From positions 396,966-460,965 of the forward strand of contig NZ_JBGRUO010000001.1 in the NCBI RefSeq assembly GCF_041537905.1: a stretch of DNA of 64,000 nt, given 5' to 3'. Made by a program: the position numbers and the translations under genes. The notes beneath the pieces were generated by a model. That model did not search any database. It had not been told where the DNA came from and saw only the letters and a list, made by a program, of their open reading frames with translations. This document shows, in pieces, positions 26,923-34,468 of the stretch; position 1 is the stretch's first letter, and each line of letters begins with the position of its first letter. This DNA comes from Ruegeria_C sp041537905 (lineage in GTDB: Bacteria; Pseudomonadota; Alphaproteobacteria; Rhodobacterales; Rhodobacteraceae).

Positions 26923-27339
26923 CTACCGGCTGATGCCGGTAGGATCGGCGATATGGTTTTCGAGGTATTGCAAGACGATGTCTTCTGTAATGGCGCCGTT
27001 GGTGGTTGAAAAGTAACCCCTGCCCCAGAACCGGCGCCCCCAGTAGCGCCTGCGCAGCGCAGGGAATTTCCGTTGTACCTTGTGAGACGAACGGCCCTTC
27101 ATCCTGCGCACCAGGTCGGAAATGGAGATCTTCGGTGGTACCGATACAAACATGTGGACATGGTCGCTCGACAGCACCCCGCGCAGGATGTCGACCTCGT
27201 TCTCGCGGCAGACCTGACGGAGGATGTTCCGCACCCGCAGGCGCACCCCACCGGTCAGCACTTTGTAACGGTATTTCGTCGACCAGACGATGTGGTAGCG
27301 GTGATAGAAAACGCAATGCTTGCGGGTGTCATATTGCAT
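26923..27339 (-). mobile_element. tnpA: IS200/IS605-family TnpA transposase, apparently intact
   Basis: 138-aa single-strand transposase of the Y1 HUH type, normal length with no interruption. The N-terminal block FYHRYHIVWSTKYRYKVL and the HUH metal-binding motif HVHMFVSVPP are clear, as are ISDLVRRMKGRSS, the WGRRFWGRGYFSTT block, and the helix ITEDIVLQYLENH carrying the catalytic Tyr. It transposes by single-strand excision and insertion in this family. Its start codon and ribosome-binding site lie inside a 27-bp perfect hairpin (27338-27405). No accessory tnpB is next to it, so it is an IS200-like solo element. Confidence 0.9.
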
Positions 27340-27405
27340 GCCCTTACCCTCTGGAAAATGAGCCTTCCGACCGGCTGCGGCTCATTTTCCAGAGGGTAAG
27401 GGCAT
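27338..27405 (-). promoter_or_regulatory. 27-bp perfect hairpin over the tnpA translation start
   Basis: Perfect inverted repeat with arms 27338-27364 and 27379-27405 and a 14-base loop. In the tnpA transcript the AGAGGG/AAGG ribosome-binding sequence and the first bases of the AUG lie in the 3' arm, so they would be fully base-paired. IS200 elements are known to repress tnpA through a leader stem-loop. The perfect 27-bp pairing here would be a strong block. Confidence 0.7.
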
Positions 27406-27768
27406 AACACGATTCTTTCGTGCTAAAGCAAATCCGACTGGAAGTCGGAGGGTTTGCTCCAAGGCGTGGATACTCAAAGGCACGAATCCCGCCCAATACC
27501 CGGCGCGCGCCACGAAGCGGCCAGAAGGTGCGGTTGATGATCTTGGTGCCATCGACGGAGCAACGGAAACACCTCTGGCAACCACAACGCCCGGCAAACC
27601 GCGATTCCGCTCTGTGATGAAAGCCATGTGAACACGTGACGCCTTCATTTGGCCCAGGCATCTTGCCGCACCAACCCGTCGGACCAGGCGGACCAATCCG
27701 GCCGCAGTTGCAAAACCGCAGGCGCAGTGGCGCGATCTATGCTAGGCTAACGGCCAAGGAGACGGTTC
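27406..27768. other. Non-coding stretch between IS200-type element and PAAR-like gene
   Basis: 363 bases. Open frames on both strands exist but none resembles a known family, and none has a good ribosome-binding site. The last 20 bases contain AAGGAG, the ribosome-binding site of the gene at 27769. Confidence 0.45.
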
Positions 27769-28185
27769 ATGGATTTTGTCGTTCTGTCCAACGATCAGGC
27801 GCTATTCGATCCTGTCTTTTCTGCTGCGATCGTCGTGCCATCCCCGGGTGTCATCACCGGCAGTGCGCCGCAAAACTCGAATGGCATAACCGCCTGCGTG
27901 GTCGGGGACGAAGCCAGCGTCATGGTGCCGGGCGTCACCTATACCATCGGTGCCATGGTCGGTGGGTTGGGCACTCTCAGTATTCTGGCGCTTGGGCCAG
28001 ATCAGCAAGCGCGCAATGCAACATCGGCTGGCCGTCCGCTGATCCTGAAGGGAACCCAGTTTCGCGCGCAGTTGCAGGTTGTCGTTCCTGCAACGAACCC
28101 AAACAGCGGCGTTACCGATCCCGTTCCGATCCATTTCGGCACAGGGCGTTTCCATACGGTCAACACGGTTTATCAAGCCTCATGA
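27769..28185 (+). CDS. PAAR-like candidate (injection-system spike tip)
   Basis: 138-aa protein with a strong AAGGAG site 7-8 bases before the ATG. It is Gly/Val/Pro-rich and beta-strand-like: VVPSPGVITGSAPQ, GITACVVGDEASVMVPGVTY, GTLSILALGPDQQARN, LILKGTQFRAQLQV. A short protein with a GxxxCVxGDE block and a KGxxF strand beside contractile injection genes resembles PAAR-like spike-tip proteins, but this is inferred from pattern and place, not a firm family match. It converges on the injection operon; the stops are only 15 bases apart. If correct, it supplies the tip otherwise missing from the operon. Confidence 0.45.
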   Translation: MDFVVLSNDQALFDPVFSAAIVVPSPGVITGSAPQNSNGITACVVGDEASVMVPGVTYTIGAMVGGLGTLSILALGPDQQARNATSAGRPLILKGTQFRAQLQVVVPATNPNSGVTDPVPIHFGTGRFHTVNTVYQAS

Positions 28186-28200
28186 CCCGTGCTGGCACAT

Positions 28201-31200
28201 CTAGCGCCTGATCCACCGCGTGCCGCGGAAATGGGTGTTGGTTGCACCGGCTCCAGCGAAATTGGGGCCCACAAAGAGCTTGTAGTTGCCACCTTGCCCG
28301 CCCTTTGAGCGGTTGAGCGACGCGCTGATGACCTGCAGACCGGAGGTGCGAGTTGCTGCGGAGTTGCGCGAGCCCTGGCCACTGTTGAACCCGGTGCGGT
28401 TCCAGTGCTGAACCAGAGGTGTCTTGTGGTCGACGTCGAAATGGACCGTTCCACCGTAGGATTGCGTGAAGTATCCGCCAGCACGCGCGCGGGCGATGCT
28501 GAAACCCGCACGTGTCGCGTCGCGACCGCTGAAGAGCTGCATGTCCGCCCCCGGCAGTTTTATGCTACGGATCGCATCCCAAGGCTGCCAATACTGGTTC
28601 ACGCCAAAGCTGGTGATCTTTTGCGCCCGCGTGGAGCCGGACAAGCTGGTCGCGGAATCGTAATTCGCTACTTGGGCATTGATCCTGCTGCGGATCGCTC
28701 CGATCCGTGCCGAAAAGAACGACCGCCGTGTCGCCGCCCATCCTGCCGGTTGTTCATAGAGGTCTGCACGGATCCTCTCGCCGTTGACCCCTGAGGGGAA
28801 CCCGCGTTCACGTGGGACCGCCGCGTTTTCTTCCTCGTAGCCACGCTTCACCTTTCGCCGCAAAGTGGCGGTTGAGGCACGGCTGCTGTAGAAAATACTT
28901 GTAAGCTGTGTTTTGGCGTCCCGGAAATTGGCCGTGCCTGCGTTGATCAGACCTTTAACGCGGGTGATTTGGCTGTTGGGTGCCGAGGCATCGGCGTCTT
29001 TTACACCACCTTCGATATGTGGCCCCATCGCATTGCCGAACTGGTGTGACGCCAGCGCGGGTCTGGAAATGATATCGCGGACCGGGTTTTGCTCCTCGAG
29101 TGCGGCTTTGGCTTGGGTCCAATCATTGATATGCGCCGCCCGCTGAACGGAGATTTTGTCCAGTGACCTTTCGATGGGTCCGCGTGCCCGTGCATGGCTG
29201 GCGTTGATATTCGGGCGGAAGCGCTGCTTGATATCTACCAGCACGTCTTGTGCATCCCGAACCCGCGGGTTGACGGAGACCTCGAAATCGATGTCACCAT
29301 CGGTGGTAACCTGATTGGGGCTGCTGTCGAGAATGGTGATCCGGATGCGGCCGCGTTCTAGGCGCGGTTGGTATCGGCTGCGCAATTGGTTGGCCTTGCG
29401 CCGGGCCGCAGCGAGCGCCCGCGCGGGGTGCCTTTCCCGCCCCGGTCTTTTCAGTTCGCGGGCGATGGCGCGCACCACGGCCATCGGGCTCATCGGTCGG
29501 CCTCTGCCCCTACCACGACCCCGTCCACGGCCACTTCGTCCGCGACGCAAGAGCCGTTGGACGCCGCGTTTCAGGCGGCGGAACAGAGCGGTGATGGCGC
29601 GTGTGGCCGGACGGCGGATCGCGCGGAATATCTGTTGGATACGGCGCACGGCACCGCCAATGCCAACGAGCGCGCCAACGAAACTGAGAGCGACGGGCAG
29701 AAGCCGCTGCAACACCGTGTTGATCGCACCGGCCAGCACACCGACATTTCCGCTGAGCACTGCAAGCGCCGTGCTGGCGATCGTGGAGACAAGTTCTGCC
29801 AGTTGTGCCGCGTTGTCGCGGAACCACAGCACCACATCAATGATCGTCGACACGATGGTAATGACGGTGCCTGCACCACCCGACAGCAACCCTGACAAAA
29901 GGCCCAGCGCCTTTCGGATTCCGGCCACAACAAGCGACTGCGCGAGCGCCTGGCCGATCTTCTCCATCAACTCGCCCTTGATGCGCTCGAACTCGGCGCG
30001 CAAGTGGTCATATAGCCCCGCAGGCCCTTCGTTAACCAGAATGTCGAACAAGCGTTTGATATGTTCGAAACCGGCTGCGCCTGCTTCGATCATAGCGACA
30101 ACGGGGCGGCCAAACACGCGGCGAGCGATATCCTTGATGTTGGTCAAGCCCAGCCCCACCAGTTCCATAGCAAAGCCGATGAGGCTTTTTGCATCGAACG
30201 AGGTCGGCACCTCAATCCCTGCGGAGCCCAGATTGCCAGTCAGCCATGTCACGACGGCGCTTCTGATATTATCCCCGATATTGTCCATAAACATCGTCAG
30301 GCCTTGCACGATCCCGGCCCCGAGATTGCGTAGGAACTGCCCGGGCTGACGCATGATCCGCATTGCAGCGTCCCCGACGATTGAGGTCAGGCGGTCAATC
30401 CAGCCGGTGATGAAATCGACGGCGGCGTTATAGGCATCGCGCGCGCTGTCGACCCAGGTCGAGTATTCGTCGCGCACCTGCTGTTCGATGTCACGCACGC
30501 TTTCCAGCGCACGGGCATAGCGCTGACCGAGGCCAGTTACGAGCTCGCTTTGGCTGCGGTTGATGTCGCCCTCGAGTCCGGAAAACCGTTCATTCATCTG
30601 GTCCGAGATTTCGCTGCGGAAGTCCGCCAGATCATCGCCAAGAGTGGACAGTTTTTCCTCGACCCTTCGTTTGCCATCCTCGACCAGTTCCTTCGCCTCG
30701 CGCAGCCCGGTTTCGACGATATCCGCAACGTTTCCGATGGCCACGCGCATGTCCGCAATGAAGGTGCGACGCCCTTCGCCATAGAAATCCCAGACCTCGG
30801 CGGGTGGGTAGTCGAAAAGCTTGTCGGCAAGCAAATCGACAAGGTCTTCCAGCCAGTTCTTCTCGTAGATCTCGGCGTTGGTGCGGATGAAGTCCTCGAA
30901 TGTCGACACAGCGGCGTTGGCTTCGGTGTCGAAGGTCGTGGTCACGTCCGTTGTCATCGTGTCGAGCCGGTCGGTCACTGCCGACTGCGTCTCGGTAAAG
31001 ATCGTGTTGACCTCGTTTGAGACTTCCTGACGCTTGCGGGCGTTCTCTGTTGCTGCAGCACCTTGATCATTCCCCACCGTAGCAAAGCTGGTGGTGCGGT
31101 CGTTGAACAGGTCGCTGACACCTTCGCGACCAGCCTGAGCGGCACCGCCGCGTGCGTTTTGCAGCGCCTCGGCCTCTTGCGTGCGGTAGTCTTGTGGTGC

Positions 31201-33939
31201 GTTCTGCGTCACCTCCTGTAGCCCGTCCTGCGCCTCGGCGGCAGCGCTCAATTCGGGGTCGGAATGTTCGTCCATATAACTGCGGGTGATGCAAGCCTCG
31301 CGCAGGATGTTTTCGGTGCGTGCCGTTTCGGACGTGAAATCGACCTCGGACTCGGTCCGCGGTGGCGGCATCGCGCGATCCGCGCGCACACTGCCGGGTT
31401 GTGGTCCGGGGGGTTCCACGTTCAGCGTCTGGGCCTGCCGCGGGGATTGGCCCGGGCCCGGGTCTTCGGTCGCGGCCTGATTCAGAGGCTCGCGCGAGTC
31501 CTCGGCAGAGCCTTCTGCCTCACTGTCGACCGCCCGTTTGACCTCGGCTGCCTTGCCGCGGCTTGAGAACTCCATGACGTCGTTCAAGACCTCGGGAGCA
31601 ATCCGTTCGACCTCGTCCAGCACGCTTTGGATGAACCCTTCGCGATCAAAAGCAGGGGGAGCCGCTGCTTCCGCTTCCATTGTGGCGACCTGATCCGTTT
31701 GCGCATGTGTGCGGTTTTCGCCTTCGGTCACTGGTGCCGCGTCATTGGCCGCGTTCGACTTGTTTTCCCCAGAGTCGTGCTGCGCCTGGTTGGCGGCACG
31801 GTTTTCGCTGCGCTGCTCCATGGAGATGAATGCGGGGTCTTCAGATGCAGAGGTTGGAGAAGGGATGACCTCGACCTCTGGCACAGGTTCGGGGGGCGGG
31901 CATTCCTCGTCACGTTTGATCAGGGCCGCGCCACGGCCCTCGTGATACTGGCGCACATGCGTCAGTTCATGGGCGATCAGGGCGCGACCCGCGCGGGTCT
32001 GCGGCTGAAACGCTCCTTGACCAAAGACAACATGCCCTTGCGATGCAAAGGCCCTTGCGCCGACGCGCGCTGCTGCGCGTGCGGCATTCGGGCCGTGATG
32101 GATGCGCGTGCGGCCAAAGTCATGCCCCAGCATGTCACCCATGTCGCGGGCCAAATCTGTCGGCAAGGGAGCGCCCGGGCTGGCAAGGACCTCTTTAACC
32201 GCACTCTCGGCCTCTGCCGTGACCCGTGTCCCGGCATCCGACCGCGCCAGTCGCTGTACATCCGGGGGTGCCTCATCGCGGATCGGTTCTTCTTCGACCT
32301 CGTCCACGGGAGGGCGGGATGTCTCCGGCACATCTGTTCCTGCGCTGTCACCACGACCGGTTGCTGTCTGCGATGTCATCGCTTGTGCTGTCGGGGCATC
32401 GGCAGCCGCCAGTACAGATGTGTCCAGCCCGCTGACCTGCGAGGGCGTCGCACCCTGCGATGAGGGTTGCGAGGGCTTGGGCGCGATTTCGGTCCGGGAT
32501 GGTCGTTGCGTTGCCATTGGATTGACGTTCGGATCTGAACGGTAGCGCGGCGGCAGAGGCGATGTGACCGGCACACGCCCCTCATCTACATCCCCCTCCG
32601 GCAGTGCAGCGCTGGCGCTGGTGTCCTCCAGATGATGGTAGACGGCGTCGCGTTCGCCTGCGCGTAGCAGCTCCCATTCGGTGCGTGCGCCACGGTCATT
32701 GCGATGCACGGTGAGGCGCAGTGTGTAATCCGGTGTTTCGATCACCCGCCGGGTCTCTGCGGCAGTGGCCCCTTCAGCCAGTAGCGCACGCAAATCCTCT
32801 GCGCCGGGTCCATGGGCGGCCATACGCAGGATTTCGGCAACGATGGTCCCGATGGCTTTGGGCAGTTGTCCGCCAGCACTGCCAACCAAACGTTCGAGTT
32901 GCCGCGCCAGGGCGTCGTCGCGAGGCGATCCGATCTGTTTTCCGGCTTCCGGCCCAAAGATCTCGCGCTGCACACGGTGCAAGCCGCCTTGCTGTTGCAG
33001 CACATGTGTCAACTCATGTGCCAGAAGCCGTCGGCCTGCGTCCGTATTGGGGCTATATTGATTCCGGTTAAAGACGATATGCCGACCTACCGTGAACGCC
33101 CGCGCGCGGGCCTCTTGCGAAAGGGCTCGGGCTTGCGTGTTCGTGTGGATCCTCACATGCGCAAAGGAGTGGCCAAACCGGCTTTCCATAAAGCTCCGCA
33201 ACCCGGGAGCGAGCGGCGCGCCGCCCGAGCATTTGAGATGTTGCAGGCGGTGTTCGAACCCGGATGACATGCGACGACGTCGCGCGCGCGGCTGCGGGGC
33301 CGCCTGAACCTCTTCCTCGTCGTCTTCTCGCTGCAGTGAAGCTGTTTGCGCCTCCTCTTCCTCGCTCTCACGCTGGAGCGCTACCGCTTGGGCGTCTTCC
33401 TCCTCACTTTCGCGCTGCAGCGGTGCTGCTTGGGCTTCCTCTTCTTCACCCTCGCGTTGGAGCGGCACTGCTTGCACCTCTTCTTCTTCGCTATCGCGCT
33501 GCAAAGGGGCCGCTTGCACCTCTTCCTCCTCTTCCTCCTCCGCCTCGCGTTGCAGGGGGGCGGCCATGGCCTCTTCGTCTTCCTCGCTCTGCCTCTGCAG
33601 GCTCGGTGCGTTTGCGTCGTCTTTTGGGCGCTCGTGATCCTCACAGGTGATGCATTTTGCTTGCACGCCACCGGCGATCGCGCGCTGAAGACCGCCGCGG
33701 CTGTCCGGGCCGGGCTTCTTGAGTTTGGACTTTGCCTCCTGTTCGGGCATCTGCATGATCCGGGCAGCGACGCTGTCAGCTTCCTGTTCGTAAACGTCGC
33801 CGGGGGCATTCACCGTCAGCTTGGCTTGCATCAAGGCGGCAACACCGTCACGGCGCGGCGCAACCAGTGTCGCGCGGGCTGCCGGCTTGATATTTGCCGC
33901 CGCGGGCGGTTGCGCCTTGGGTTTGGCCTTGACCGCCAT
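28201..33939 (-). CDS. Giant DUF4157 (eCIS-core) protein with predicted C-terminal HNH nuclease
   Basis: 1,912 aa, last gene of the injection operon, GGGAGGT site just before the ATG. Order of parts: N-terminus with VYEQEADSVAARIMQ; acidic repeat region (about residues 114-212) of units such as EEEEAQAAPLQRE; first eCIS-core domain (about 245-320) with HELTH at 308-312; Pro/Ser-rich spacer; second eCIS-core domain (about 595-665) with HELTH at 657-661; long helical/coiled region (about 880-1180); hydrophobic amphipathic helices (about 1190-1450); an RG-repeat stretch near 1465-1480; and a C-terminal domain ending with HFDVDHKTPLVQHWN (from 1833) and SGLQVISASLNRSKGG, an HNH-endonuclease-like pattern. 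DUF4157 proteins are known cargo or toxins of extracellular contractile injection systems, so this is the likely delivered effector. The HELTH motifs resemble metalloproteases but may be structural. Confidence 0.88.
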   Translation of the reverse strand: MAVKAKPKAQPPAAANIKPAARATLVAPRRDGVAALMQAKLTVNAPGDVYEQEADSVAARIMQMPEQEAKSKLKKPGPDSRGGLQRAIAGGVQAKCITCEDHERPKDDANAPSLQRQSEEDEEAMAAPLQREAEEEEEEEVQAAPLQRDSEEEEVQAVPLQREGEEEEAQAAPLQRESEEEDAQAVALQRESEEEEAQTASLQREDDEEEVQAAPQPRARRRRMSSGFEHRLQHLKCSGGAPLAPGLRSFMESRFGHSFAHVRIHTNTQARALSQEARARAFTVGRHIVFNRNQYSPNTDAGRRLLAHELTHVLQQQGGLHRVQREIFGPEAGKQIGSPRDDALARQLERLVGSAGGQLPKAIGTIVAEILRMAAHGPGAEDLRALLAEGATAAETRRVIETPDYTLRLTVHRNDRGARTEWELLRAGERDAVYHHLEDTSASAALPEGDVDEGRVPVTSPLPPRYRSDPNVNPMATQRPSRTEIAPKPSQPSSQGATPSQVSGLDTSVLAAADAPTAQAMTSQTATGRGDSAGTDVPETSRPPVDEVEEEPIRDEAPPDVQRLARSDAGTRVTAEAESAVKEVLASPGAPLPTDLARDMGDMLGHDFGRTRIHHGPNAARAAARVGARAFASQGHVVFGQGAFQPQTRAGRALIAHELTHVRQYHEGRGAALIKRDEECPPPEPVPEVEVIPSPTSASEDPAFISMEQRSENRAANQAQHDSGENKSNAANDAAPVTEGENRTHAQTDQVATMEAEAAAPPAFDREGFIQSVLDEVERIAPEVLNDVMEFSSRGKAAEVKRAVDSEAEGSAEDSREPLNQAATEDPGPGQSPRQAQTLNVEPPGPQPGSVRADRAMPPPRTESEVDFTSETARTENILREACITRSYMDEHSDPELSAAAEAQDGLQEVTQNAPQDYRTQEAEALQNARGGAAQAGREGVSDLFNDRTTSFATVGNDQGAAATENARKRQEVSNEVNTIFTETQSAVTDRLDTMTTDVTTTFDTEANAAVSTFEDFIRTNAEIYEKNWLEDLVDLLADKLFDYPPAEVWDFYGEGRRTFIADMRVAIGNVADIVETGLREAKELVEDGKRRVEEKLSTLGDDLADFRSEISDQMNERFSGLEGDINRSQSELVTGLGQRYARALESVRDIEQQVRDEYSTWVDSARDAYNAAVDFITGWIDRLTSIVGDAAMRIMRQPGQFLRNLGAGIVQGLTMFMDNIGDNIRSAVVTWLTGNLGSAGIEVPTSFDAKSLIGFAMELVGLGLTNIKDIARRVFGRPVVAMIEAGAAGFEHIKRLFDILVNEGPAGLYDHLRAEFERIKGELMEKIGQALAQSLVVAGIRKALGLLSGLLSGGAGTVITIVSTIIDVVLWFRDNAAQLAELVSTIASTALAVLSGNVGVLAGAINTVLQRLLPVALSFVGALVGIGGAVRRIQQIFRAIRRPATRAITALFRRLKRGVQRLLRRGRSGRGRGRGRGRGRPMSPMAVVRAIARELKRPGRERHPARALAAARRKANQLRSRYQPRLERGRIRITILDSSPNQVTTDGDIDFEVSVNPRVRDAQDVLVDIKQRFRPNINASHARARGPIERSLDKISVQRAAHINDWTQAKAALEEQNPVRDIISRPALASHQFGNAMGPHIEGGVKDADASAPNSQITRVKGLINAGTANFRDAKTQLTSIFYSSRASTATLRRKVKRGYEEENAAVPRERGFPSGVNGERIRADLYEQPAGWAATRRSFFSARIGAIRSRINAQVANYDSATSLSGSTRAQKITSFGVNQYWQPWDAIRSIKLPGADMQLFSGRDATRAGFSIARARAGGYFTQSYGGTVHFDVDHKTPLVQHWNRTGFNSGQGSRNSAATRTSGLQVISASLNRSKGGQGGNYKLFVGPNFAGAGATNTHFRGTRWIRR

Positions 33940-33940
33940 T

Positions 33941-34468
33941 CTACCTCCCTCGGTGCGCCGTGAAGGGTTGGGCCAGATCGAGCACGTAGTCGGTGTAGCG
34001 TGCCGTTTTACGCACCTGCCGCCAACGCCCCTTGTTCATGAATCTGTGCATACGCGCGTTGTCAGCCGCGATGCGTGCCGCAGCCTTGCCGCTGGGATAA
34101 TGCGCGCGTGACAAAAGTTCACAAAATCGCGGAAGCAGACCCTTGCCACGGCTCGCGGGCAGCAGAAACGCGGAGACGATCCACATCACCGGCTCGCGCC
34201 CTTGGCCCGTGTTGAAGGCGGTTGCGCGCGCGGCAAGGTAGCCAGCGCGACGACCATCCCGGGTCAGAACATAGCCGCGAATGCGCGCGGATCCCGGGTT
34301 GGGCAGGCGCAGTTGGGACGTCCATGTCTGCACCCATGGCAGGTCGGCAGGTGTCAAGACGCGAAACCCCAATCCCCCGCCCGCACGTACGCCGAGTCGG
34401 GCTCCGGCGCGCCGGGGTGCAGGATCATCCAACAGGCGGACCCGGGATATCGACACGGTCCTAACCAT
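33941..34468 (-). CDS. GNAT-like acetyltransferase in the injection operon
   Basis: 175-aa protein. The start is the ATG at 34468, eight bases inside the upstream gene's end, with a GGGGAGC site. GNAT-like pattern: an N-terminal strand-helix (GFRVLTPADLPWVQTWTSQL), central strands (IRGYVLTRDGRRAGYLAARA, VMWIVSAFLLPASRGKGLLP) where RGKGLLP resembles the acetyl-CoA pyrophosphate loop, and a helix-strand end (AARIAADNARMHRFMNKGRW). It lies directly between the beta-helix proteins and the DUF4157 toxin, 1 base before the toxin start region. It could modify, chaperone or neutralise the toxin; that is speculation. Family confidence is moderate. Confidence 0.65.
   Translation of the reverse strand: MVRTVSISRVRLLDDPAPRRAGARLGVRAGGGLGFRVLTPADLPWVQTWTSQLRLPNPGSARIRGYVLTRDGRRAGYLAARATAFNTGQGREPVMWIVSAFLLPASRGKGLLPRFCELLSRAHYPSGKAAARIAADNARMHRFMNKGRWRQVRKTARYTDYVLDLAQPFTAHRGR

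Noticed and set aside
27406..27696. Protein-coding gene on the minus strand continuing through the IS200-type hairpin
   Set aside because: Open frames exist but they enter the palindromic arm, lack a ribosome-binding site and resemble no known family.
29495..29550. RG-repeat region as a recombination or slippage hotspot
   Set aside because: The short Arg-Gly codon run is in frame within the toxin; no evidence of slippage or of a frameshift.
33280..33600. Acidic repeats in the DUF4157 gene as a CRISPR-like or tandem DNA repeat
   Set aside because: The units vary in length and sequence and stay in frame, coding for EEE-QAAPLQRE-type repeats; they are protein low-complexity repeats.
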